A stretch of DNA of 13,024 nt from JALONO01 sp038209965 (GTDB taxonomy: Bacteria > Bacteroidota > Bacteroidia > Cytophagales > Thermoflexibacteraceae), in the NCBI GenBank assembly GCA_038209965.1, contig JBBQXF010000135.1:1-13024 (forward strand), written 5' to 3'. Made by a program: the position numbers and the translations under genes. Below the pieces are notes generated by a model. The model was not told the DNA's origin. It did no database searches and saw only the letters and a program-made list of their open reading frames with translations. Below are positions 7,727 to 13,024 of this stretch, piece by piece. Position 1 is the first letter of the stretch. Each line of letters opens with the position of its first letter.

Positions 7727-10700
7727 GGTGCGGGCACGGGGTTGGGCCGGGGTGATTTGACCAAGGCTTTGTACATCAATGGCACAAAATACAGGGCAGT
7801 GAGCGTGCCAATGCTCAGGCCACCGATGATGGCAATGACGAAGGGGCGTTGCAGATCGGCCCCCAGTCCGGTGTCGAACAGGAATGGGACCAGGGCCAGT
7901 ACGTTGGTGAGCGAGGTCATCAGCACTGGCTTGAAGGTGGTGGCCCCAGCCTTGGCAATGGCTTCGTCGATCGGAAACTCGCGGCTCAAGCGGTTGATGG
8001 CATCGATCTTGAGGATCGAGTCGTTGTCAATAATGCCCAGCATCACCACTAGGCCCATGGCCGACATCAGGTTGAGGCTCTCGCCCGCCAGCCAAAGGGC
8101 CAAGAAACTGCCCATGAAACCCAGTGGCAGGGTGAAAACCACGATTAGGGGAAGTTTGAACGACTCAAACTCAATGGCCAAAATGAAATAGAGCAGTGCC
8201 ACCGAGATGAACAAGATGAAGATCAACTGTTGTACATTTTTGCGATCCTCAAAATAGAGGCCTGTAAAGTCGACTTTCCATTGCTGTTGCTGCGCCAGTT
8301 GGCTGGCCTGCGCCATGAATGGCACCGCTTGGGCCGGATTTTGTAAACTGACACTGTGAAATATCCCGGCCTTATCGGCTGTCAGGCTCCGATAATCGGT
8401 AAAAAAAGTATAGTCGATCAATTGGGACAAAGGATATTGCCGTGAGCTGTCCAGATACAGAAAAGTACGATCCACCTTTTGCTGAAAACTGGCCGAGCCT
8501 TCGTAAATCTGGATGGGCAATACCTCACCAAAACGTTTGATCTGGGTGATTTCCCGGTCGCCGAGCAAGTGCTGCACCTTGGTCATGAGCCGCTGGGGGG
8601 ATATTTGGTAACTGTTCAGGGCCGCGTAATTGGGCAACAGGCGCACTTGGGTTTCTTGCACCAGCCCCTCGCCGCGCACAAGGGCGGGATAGGTGCTGGC
8701 CAAGCTGTCCACCACGGGCAGCAACCGATTGGGCGGGATCGGTTCCAATGGGTTGCTGTTCATGAACCGGGCCTGCAAATAAGTTTTTTGTTGTTTAAAG
8801 ACCAGATCAAACGTGTTGGGCGCATCGGTGATCAGCACCCGCGCCCGGGGATAGCGAGCTTGCAGGTAGCCGCCCAACTGCTTGGCAAAAGCCTCTTTTG
8901 CGGCTTGGCTGGGCAATAAAAAATACATTTCGGTTTCTTGCAATGTAGTGGGCGTGGCCCGGAGCAGGAACTGTTGCACGCCCACATCGCTCTCGGCCAC
9001 TTGGTAGGTGTCGCGGAAATGGGCCGAAACCTGCTGGGTGCGGGCCTTGTTTTGGACAATGTCGATGGCTTCGTTCCAATGGATTTTCAGGCTCAAATCT
9101 TGCCGTTGGATGTCGGGCAGCCCTTGCACTGGCAGGAGCGTGCCCAAGCCAAGGCCCGCCAATCCTAGTACGGTGAGCAGGGGAAATGCCACTTTGCGCC
9201 GGTGCCAGATCCAATTGAACCCTTTTTTGTATCCCTTGAGCGTGGCCAAAAACACCCGGTTGTCTTCGCGGGGGAGCAGGTTGGATCGTTGAAAAATGAG
9301 CACATACAGCATGGGCAGCAAAAAAAACGACACCAGCAGCGAGGTGAGCAAAATGGCCCCCACTGCCACGGCCTGATCGTAGGCCAGCGCACCGGCAATG
9401 CCCCCCAGAAATACCAGCGGGATAAATACCGCCTGCGTGGTGAGGGCCGAGCTGATCAGCGGCGGGATCATTTCGGTCGTGCCTTGGATGCAGCTCTCCA
9501 GCAGGGGAATGCCTTGCAAGCGCTTTTTGCCAATGTGGTCAAAAATAATGATGGCATTGTCGATCGTCATGCCCAGCCCCAGGGCCAGCCCAGAGAGCGA
9601 AATGATGTTGACCGAGATGTTGCACACGTAGAACACCAAAAAACTCATCAGGAACGAAGTGGGCAGGATCACCCCGATCAAAAACGGGATCCGGTAATTG
9701 CCGATGAACACAAACAAGATAAGGAAGGCAAAAAAACCACCAAACAGCAAGTCATTGCGCAGGTTGCCAATCCCGGCATCGAGCAGCACCGCCTGGTTTT
9801 GGGTGACATAAAACTTGGCCTGTGGGTAATCGATCCGGAACTGGGCCAAGCTCTCGTTGAACTGGCGCATCAGTTCGGGCATCTGGGCCTTGGCCTGCTT
9901 GTGGACCGTGATCGCCACGGCTTCTTCGCCGTTGAAAAAGTGGAAACCTTGGGGACGTTGCAAGGTGTCGAGCACTTGGGCCACTTCGCCCAAGCGCACC
10001 ACCTTGCCGCTGGGGGTGTTGAAAGCAATGTTGCGGATGCTCGCCGCGTCCTGCAGTCGGCTGACCAGTTGTAATAAATAGCGGTACTGGCCATCCTTGA
10101 CCGAAATGGCCCCCAGTTCTTGGTTGTTTTGTTGGAGGGCGGTCACCAGGGTTTCTTCGTCCACTTGCAGGGCTTGGAGCTGGGCCTGATTGGGCGACAC
10201 GAAAACTGCCTGCCGCTGCACGCCGTTCAGATCCACCAGCGACACACCCTTGAGCGCCTCGAGCCTTTTTTTGATTACTTTTTCGGCCAGGTTGGAGATC
10301 TCCAGCATTTTCCCGGCTTCATTGGCCACCACTTGCAGGCGTACCACGGGCACATCCGAAGTATTGATCCGGATCACCTGGGGGCGGGCCAAGCCCTTGG
10401 GCAGGCGGTTGGTGAGCTGGTCTATTTTTTCATTGATTTCAATGTAGGCCAGTTCCATGTTGGTGCCGTATTCAAAAAAGAGTTCGGCCTGTCCCCCTTC
10501 GCTGTTGGCTTGGCTGGTCACTTCTTGCAGGTGCGCCGCCGTGAGCACGGCCTCGCGCAGTGGGCGCAAAATGCTGCGTTCCAGCTCGGCGGGCGAGGCA
10601 CTGGGCAGCCGCACTTTGACCACGATCTGGGGCACATCGATGCCCGGCAGCAACGACACCGGCAACTGCCACAGCACGATGGCGCTGAAGATGAGGGCCA

Positions 10701-10752
10701 CCAAGAAAGTCATGCCCAGGGCAATGGGGCGGGCGAAGAGGAATCGGAACAT
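7723..10752 (-). CDS. RND efflux transporter permease, first gene of a pair
   Basis: This RND-superfamily permease of 1009 residues begins in the usual way with an amphipathic segment and TM1 (MFRFLFARPIALGMTFLVAL...). The PVSLLPGIDVPQIVV motif is typical for the N-terminus of AcrB/MdtB/CusA-type proteins. TM2-6 span about 334-488 and TM8-12 about 841-997. TM4 has GLGMTIDNAIIIFDH with D398. TM10 reads MLGIIDNDSILKID (904-917): N910 stands where AcrB has K940, and extra acidic residues D909, D911 and D917 surround it, which is unusual. It is translationally coupled to the next permease, so an MdtBC-like heterotrimer is the simplest inference. It has its own predicted promoter (10770-10799) with a very short leader. 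Long plus-strand open frames over this region are shadows of the GC-rich coding strand. Confidence 0.95.
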   Translation of the reverse strand: MFRFLFARPIALGMTFLVALIFSAIVLWQLPVSLLPGIDVPQIVVKVRLPSASPAELERSILRPLREAVLTAAHLQEVTSQANSEGGQAELFFEYGTNMELAYIEINEKIDQLTNRLPKGLARPQVIRINTSDVPVVRLQVVANEAGKMLEISNLAEKVIKKRLEALKGVSLVDLNGVQRQAVFVSPNQAQLQALQVDEETLVTALQQNNQELGAISVKDGQYRYLLQLVSRLQDAASIRNIAFNTPSGKVVRLGEVAQVLDTLQRPQGFHFFNGEEAVAITVHKQAKAQMPELMRQFNESLAQFRIDYPQAKFYVTQNQAVLLDAGIGNLRNDLLFGGFFAFLILFVFIGNYRIPFLIGVILPTSFLMSFLVFYVCNISVNIISLSGLALGLGMTIDNAIIIFDHIGKKRLQGIPLLESCIQGTTEMIPPLISSALTTQAVFIPLVFLGGIAGALAYDQAVAVGAILLTSLLVSFFLLPMLYVLIFQRSNLLPREDNRVFLATLKGYKKGFNWIWHRRKVAFPLLTVLGLAGLGLGTLLPVQGLPDIQRQDLSLKIHWNEAIDIVQNKARTQQVSAHFRDTYQVAESDVGVQQFLLRATPTTLQETEMYFLLPSQAAKEAFAKQLGGYLQARYPRARVLITDAPNTFDLVFKQQKTYLQARFMNSNPLEPIPPNRLLPVVDSLASTYPALVRGEGLVQETQVRLLPNYAALNSYQISPQRLMTKVQHLLGDREITQIKRFGEVLPIQIYEGSASFQQKVDRTFLYLDSSRQYPLSQLIDYTFFTDYRSLTADKAGIFHSVSLQNPAQAVPFMAQASQLAQQQQWKVDFTGLYFEDRKNVQQLIFILFISVALLYFILAIEFESFKLPLIVVFTLPLGFMGSFLALWLAGESLNLMSAMGLVVMLGIIDNDSILKIDAINRLSREFPIDEAIAKAGATTFKPVLMTSLTNVLALVPFLFDTGLGADLQRPFVIAIIGGLSIGTLTALYFVPLMYKALVKSPRPNPVPAP

Positions 10753-10769
10753 TGGTCTAATGATAATCC

Positions 10770-10812
10770 CAAAAATAGAAAAACTTTACGGAATGACAAG
10801 CCCCGGCCTGTC
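10770..10812 (-). promoter_or_regulatory. Promoter and possible operator of the RND permease pair
   Basis: On the minus strand, CTTG (10800-10797) precedes TATTTTTG (10777-10770) with a 19-bp spacer; the -7 element fits TAnnTTTG exactly. The start point would be near 10764, leaving about 12 leader bases before the ATG at 10752. The -33 element lies within an imperfect inverted repeat, GACAAGCCC / CGGCCTGTC (10795-10812, 7 of 9 positions symmetric), which a repressor could occupy. The same hairpin could weakly terminate the upstream lipoprotein transcript, but no T-run follows closely. Confidence 0.55.
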
Positions 10813-10836
10813 GGATTTTTCGGGATTTCGGGAAAT

Positions 10837-11328
10837 TTATTTCAAACTTTCGGCCAATCGGGTGAGCCGGCCCTTGACCACATCGGGCCGGAACACTTCC
10901 TTGTCCACTACTTGGCCGCGCTCCAGGTGGAGTAAAGTCACCTCGCCCCCGATCACGCCGCCCTTGAGAAACGCCCCCTTGCCGTCCAAGATCAAGTTGG
11001 GGGCTTGTTGCTCGGTGGCGGTGTAGCGGATGCGGGCCTCACGGGGGCCCATGCCCGACACCACGGCGAACTCGATCTGCCGGCTGCCCAAATGCTGCTT
11101 GGAAAAGGCCACGCAGATCTCGGCGCATTTGCCGCAGCCCTCCAGCGGGATCAGCATCAGGAACTTGGCTTCTGGGGCCAATTCATGGCCCAAGGTGACC
11201 AGTGCCTCGCCCACTGGGCCGTTGGCCGGGTGACCACTTTCCGTGCAGGCGGCCACCAGCCACCAGCTCAGGAACAATAATTTACCGAGCCTTGTCGGCC
11301 AAAGTAAACAGCGTGTAGGAGAGCACAT
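10837..11328 (-). CDS. Small lipoprotein with thioredoxin-like CGKC motif
   Basis: From the ATG at 11328 the product has 163 residues: a basic N-region, a hydrophobic stretch LLFLSWWLVAA, and a lipobox VAAC with C28 as the predicted lipidated cysteine. The mature part has a beta strand and a CxxC motif, FLMLIPLEGCGKCAEIC (C65, C68, extra C72), then EFAVVSG, PNLILDGKGAF and GGEVTLLHLERGQVV. That order resembles a thioredoxin fold (strand, CxxC helix, later strands), although I see no clear cis-Pro. The family is not one I can name. It overlaps the DUF4221 gene by 47 bp. A TTG at 11277, four bases after the DUF4221 stop, is an alternative start but would leave a signal peptide without positive charges. 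It is probably co-transcribed with DUF4221. Confidence 0.72.
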   Translation of the reverse strand: MCSPTRCLLWPTRLGKLLFLSWWLVAACTESGHPANGPVGEALVTLGHELAPEAKFLMLIPLEGCGKCAEICVAFSKQHLGSRQIEFAVVSGMGPREARIRYTATEQQAPNLILDGKGAFLKGGVIGGEVTLLHLERGQVVDKEVFRPDVVKGRLTRLAESLK

Positions 11329-12433
11329 CTTCGTTGAGGTCGGGGTTGTCGGGGTGGGCATCAGAGAGGTAGAGGCCCTTGGGGCCAATGAACCAATACT
11401 TGGTAAAATAGCGGTCGCGGGGCAGCAGGGTCTCCCCGATGATGTTGAGGTTCTTGTCCAGCACGATGATGGAGCAGGTTTTTTGGGTGTAGATTAATGT
11501 TAGATTATCAATATTAGATAAATCTTCATGCGGGTGCCAAGCGAAGCGGTAATGCACTTGCCGGTAGGGGTCATAGGCCAAGATAGGGTAACATTGCTGC
11601 TCGATGATGGGGCGGTGCATCTCTTCTAAATTGGCTGGACTTGCACCCGAAAACTTAATTGGTGTAGTTATGTGCCGGCTGGCCGCGTAGTATGAAGTAG
11701 TTTCGCCGTCGCGCCAAGTGAATACACTATCCGAGCCAGGAAAATTAAATACAAAACCTGCTGGATTATGGACTATCCCTACTTCAGAATAGATGAATGG
11801 CCAGTGATGTTCTTGAAATACTTTAGGATAATAGACTGGAAGAATTTTTGCCTGACTGGTGGTTAAATCTAACTGGCCCAAAAAAGGTTGTTTTCTTACG
11901 GAAAAATATTTGTCAAATCCATCGGGCCAGCGGAGAAAATAAAAATTCGTTCCCGATACATTTACCTCATTCATACTAGCCACTGTACCATAAAAAGAAA
12001 AAGTATGTCCTTCATTATCCTTTTGAGAATCAAGGGCATACTTTTTTTTGACTTTTCCGCTTGTATCAGTTAAAAAAATATCAAATGGAGGGCTTTTAAT
12101 AAATATAGAATCTGTATTTTTTACATAAAAGCTAAAAGAATCACTTACGCCATCGGGCCCTTCTTTAGCATAGGTAGTTGAAAACGCAATTTTATTTGTC
12201 GTTAAGTCATAAAACAAGAGCCTTTGTTTGTTTTGAAATACGAGATAGTCTTTTCCGCCCTTCGGGTCTGGTAAATATTGCGCTCGCATATGCTGACTGC
12301 TGGTAGAATCTAAAGGCAATACGAGCTGGGCATTCTGCACCAATGATGCACCCGACTTGGCAGCTTCATCTGGTGTACCAACTGTGCAGCCCGTCAGCCA
12401 AAAAGAAAATAGGTAAAGTAGAATAGTGCGCAT
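11282..12433 (-). CDS. DUF4221-type lipoprotein, predicted beta-propeller-like
   Basis: The 383-residue product has a lipoprotein signal, MRTILLYLFSFWLTGC, with lipobox LTGC and C16 as the likely lipidated residue, so it should sit on the outer or inner membrane facing the periplasm or surface. The rest is rich in short beta strands with repeated YLVFQNKQRLLFYDLTTNK-like and IIVLDKNLNIIGET-like 'value-display' segments, as in the Bacteroidota DUF4221 / six-bladed beta-propeller lipoproteins. The closing segment RYFTKYWFIGPKGLYL plus LSYTLFTL is also typical. The function of the family is unknown. It lies downstream of a small secreted peptide gene and upstream of an overlapping CxxC lipoprotein. 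Its 5' three quarters are far more AT-rich than its 3' end and the neighbouring genes. I found no convincing promoter directly upstream, so read-through from the peptide gene is possible. Confidence 0.88.
   Translation of the reverse strand: MRTILLYLFSFWLTGCTVGTPDEAAKSGASLVQNAQLVLPLDSTSSQHMRAQYLPDPKGGKDYLVFQNKQRLLFYDLTTNKIAFSTTYAKEGPDGVSDSFSFYVKNTDSIFIKSPPFDIFLTDTSGKVKKKYALDSQKDNEGHTFSFYGTVASMNEVNVSGTNFYFLRWPDGFDKYFSVRKQPFLGQLDLTTSQAKILPVYYPKVFQEHHWPFIYSEVGIVHNPAGFVFNFPGSDSVFTWRDGETTSYYAASRHITTPIKFSGASPANLEEMHRPIIEQQCYPILAYDPYRQVHYRFAWHPHEDLSNIDNLTLIYTQKTCSIIVLDKNLNIIGETLLPRDRYFTKYWFIGPKGLYLSDAHPDNPDLNEDVLSYTLFTLADKAR
11503..11522. repeat. 20-bp near-identical direct repeat, copy inside the DUF4221 gene
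   Basis: GATTATCAATAT followed by TAGATAAA. The same string, with two extra bases (AT) between the two blocks, occurs at 12517-12538 upstream of the gene. Here it encodes part of the DUF4221 lipoprotein (LSNIDN on the minus strand). The two copies lie near the ends of the AT-rich block. It could be chance in AT-rich DNA. Confidence 0.4.
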
Positions 12434-12516
12434 TTTTTATTTTTTGGTTTTAAAGTTAATACGGTCATTTTGCTTTGATAAATCGTGTTTTTTAATTTTA
12501 TTAGAATTAAAAACTT

Positions 12517-12538
12517 GATTATCAATATATTAGATAAA
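12517..12538. repeat. 22-bp near-identical direct repeat, copy upstream of the DUF4221 gene
   Basis: GATTATCAATATATTAGATAAA differs from the copy at 11503-11522 only by a 2-bp insertion. It overlaps a perfect palindrome TTGAT-T-ATCAA (12515-12525) in the non-coding stretch between the peptide terminator and the DUF4221 start. The rest of this roughly 160-bp stretch is AT-rich and holds no gene that I can support. Confidence 0.4.
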
Positions 12539-12594
12539 AAATTCTTTGTTGTGTCCAGTTTGTTCAACCGACTTAACACCTGAACCTATTTTTT

Positions 12595-12638
12595 AAAGAA
12601 AAATTTCAGGGGCTTCATCCAATATAAAGCTCCTGAAA
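12595..12638 (-). terminator. Intrinsic terminator after the small peptide gene
   Basis: Read on the minus strand, a 12-bp stem with one wobble is formed by 12638-12627 and 12615-12604 (plus-strand arms TTTCAGGGGCTT and AAGCTCCTGAAA) around an 11-base loop. It is followed by TTTTTCTTT. It starts six bases after the stop codon of the 62-residue peptide, so that gene is probably made as a short monocistronic mRNA with some read-through into DUF4221. Confidence 0.82.
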
Positions 12639-12644
12639 CTGATT

Positions 12645-12833
12645 TTAGCAGATACATCCCATGTGGTCACGTGGGCAAAATTCAGTATTCCAAAAACAAT
12701 TGTTGCCTTCTTTAGGGCGTTGTGCATCACTCGTTTGGGGGTTGAGGAAGGCCATCGCCCCGGTGAGGGCCACTGACAGGAGCATCACCTTGGTAAGTTT
12801 GCCGGCGCGGAATTTTTTCATCAGGTTTTTCAT
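12645..12833 (-). CDS. Small secreted cysteine-containing peptide
   Basis: The 62-residue product has a basic N-terminus (MKNLMKKFRAGKLTK), a hydrophobic core (VMLLSVALTGAMAFL) and the segment NPQTSDA, with likely signal peptidase cleavage after A37. About 25 mature residues remain, with four cysteines (C46, C53, C60, C62), two of them ending the chain as C-I-C. The layout recalls the NVEALA-like small exported peptides found next to DUF4221 or 6-bladed beta-propeller genes in Bacteroidota, but I do not see the NVEALA motif, so I assign no family. Its own promoter and a strong terminator flank it, which argues that it is real despite its size. It could be a secreted signal, a toxin-like peptide or a structural partner of the lipoproteins. 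Its function is unknown. Confidence 0.8.
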   Translation of the reverse strand: MKNLMKKFRAGKLTKVMLLSVALTGAMAFLNPQTSDAQRPKEGNNCFWNTEFCPRDHMGCIC

Positions 12834-12873
12834 GGTTTTGTAACGTTTAAAGGTGGATAAATGACTTAAAGGA

Positions 12874-12904
12874 CAAACGTACCCCCCCCTCCCACATTTC
12901 CTAA
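12874..12904 (-). promoter_or_regulatory. Putative promoter of the small peptide gene, with C8 tract in the spacer
   Basis: On the minus strand, TTAG (12904-12901), a near match to TTTG, is followed after 19 bp by TACGTTTG (12881-12874), an exact TAnnTTTG match. The start point would be near 12867, some 34 bases before the ATG at 12833. The spacer contains eight consecutive C (12882-12889 on the plus strand) directly next to the -7 element. Confidence 0.5.
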
Positions 12905-12909
12905 TTAAT

Positions 12910-12927
12910 TTTGTTAAAGTTTGTTAA
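12910..12927. repeat. Two TTTGTTAA direct repeats in 10-bp phase
   Basis: TTTGTTAA occurs at 12910-12917 and 12920-12927, exactly one helical turn apart, immediately upstream of the -33 element of the peptide promoter (minus strand TTAACAAA). This is the position of a typical activator site. The plus strand also shows TAATTTTG (12906-12913), a -7-like match with no -33 partner. Confidence 0.4.
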
Positions 12928-12993
12928 GGAAATGAATATTTTTTTGAGGACTGGGCAAGTGGTCATTGGGCTTAAATTTAAGCGGTTTTTGCC

Positions 12994-13024
12994 CTATTCA
13001 CCTTTTTTCCCGGCCAAAGTAAAC
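12994..13024 (-). CDS. C-terminal end of a probable second DUF4221-type gene (partial)
   Basis: Reading leftwards from the window edge on the minus strand, the last 31 bases encode FTLAGKKGE and a TAG stop. The 14 bases GTTTACTTTGGCCG are identical, and in the same reading frame, to the end of the DUF4221 gene in this window, which closes with FTLADKAR and TAA. This suggests a DUF4221 paralogue upstream of the peptide gene on the same strand. With only nine residues visible this is an inference. The space between this stop and the peptide promoter holds a perfect palindrome GCTTAAATTTAAGC (12970-12983) within wider arms GGGCAA / TTGCCC (12953-12994), without a clear T-run on the minus strand. 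Confidence 0.42.
   Translation of the reverse strand, partial: FTLAGKKGE

Noticed and set aside
9202..10935. Long plus-strand open frames (290 codons at 9202-10074 and 271 codons at 10120-10935) opposite the first RND permease
   Set aside because: They lie antisense to an unmistakable RND gene, have low-complexity His/Gln/Gly-rich translations with no domain pattern, and follow from the GC-rich codon bias of the real strand.
12394..12579. 61-codon minus-strand frame upstream of DUF4221
   Set aside because: It overlaps the start of the DUF4221 gene in another frame, and its Lys/Leu/Ile-rich translation reflects AT-rich non-coding DNA.
12932..13024. Plus-strand frame beginning at ATG 12932 with a nearby AAGGA and open to the window end
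   Set aside because: Only 31 codons are visible, the translation shows no recognisable start of a protein, and the opposite strand gives a better explanation (a DUF4221-like C-terminus).
1..13024. CRISPR arrays, tRNA genes, insertion sequences
   Set aside because: No regularly spaced repeats, no tRNA cloverleaf or CCA-end pattern, and no transposase-like ORF or paired terminal inverted repeats were seen.

Overview
The window looks like a chromosomal segment of a Bacteroidota bacterium, probably of the Cytophagales/Cyclobacteriaceae kind. The evidence is fourfold. Several genes are preceded by the Bacteroidota -7 element TAnnTTTG, some with a TTTG/TTG-like -33 element. Shine-Dalgarno sequences are poor. 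There is a DUF4221-type lipoprotein next to a tiny secreted peptide gene, an arrangement typical of that group. There is also a tandem pair of RND permeases. The species cannot be named from the sequence alone.

Left part (1-4459), ordinary housekeeping: the 3' tail of a 5S rRNA gene with a strong rrn terminator; uvrB (nucleotide excision repair); a convergent DUF2237 gene; rnhA (RNase HI); mscL (large mechanosensitive channel) with a clear terminator; and a MarR-family regulator whose predicted promoter lies so close to its ATG that the mRNA would be leaderless or nearly so.

Middle part (4646-10752), minus strand: two RND permease genes joined by a 4-bp ATGA overlap. They probably form a heteromeric tripartite efflux pump. 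Its membrane-fusion and outer-membrane partners are not in the window. Both permeases keep an aspartate in TM4 but lack the AcrB-type TM10 lysine. Their predicted promoter overlaps an imperfect dyad that could be an operator. The MarR gene is convergent with them at their 3' end.

Right part (10837-13024), minus strand, the most unusual region: in transcription order, the probable C-terminal end of a DUF4221 paralogue at the window edge, a 62-residue exported cysteine-containing peptide with its own promoter and terminator, a DUF4221 lipoprotein, and a small lipoprotein with a thioredoxin-like CGKC motif that overlaps the DUF4221 gene. The peptide promoter contains a C8 tract in its spacer and lies just downstream of two TTTGTTAA boxes 10 bp apart. 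The 5' three quarters of the DUF4221 gene and its leader are much more AT-rich than what surrounds them, and near-identical ~20-bp repeats lie close to both ends of that AT-rich block. I read this as a lineage-specific, possibly duplicated peptide / beta-propeller lipoprotein / thiol lipoprotein cassette of unknown function.
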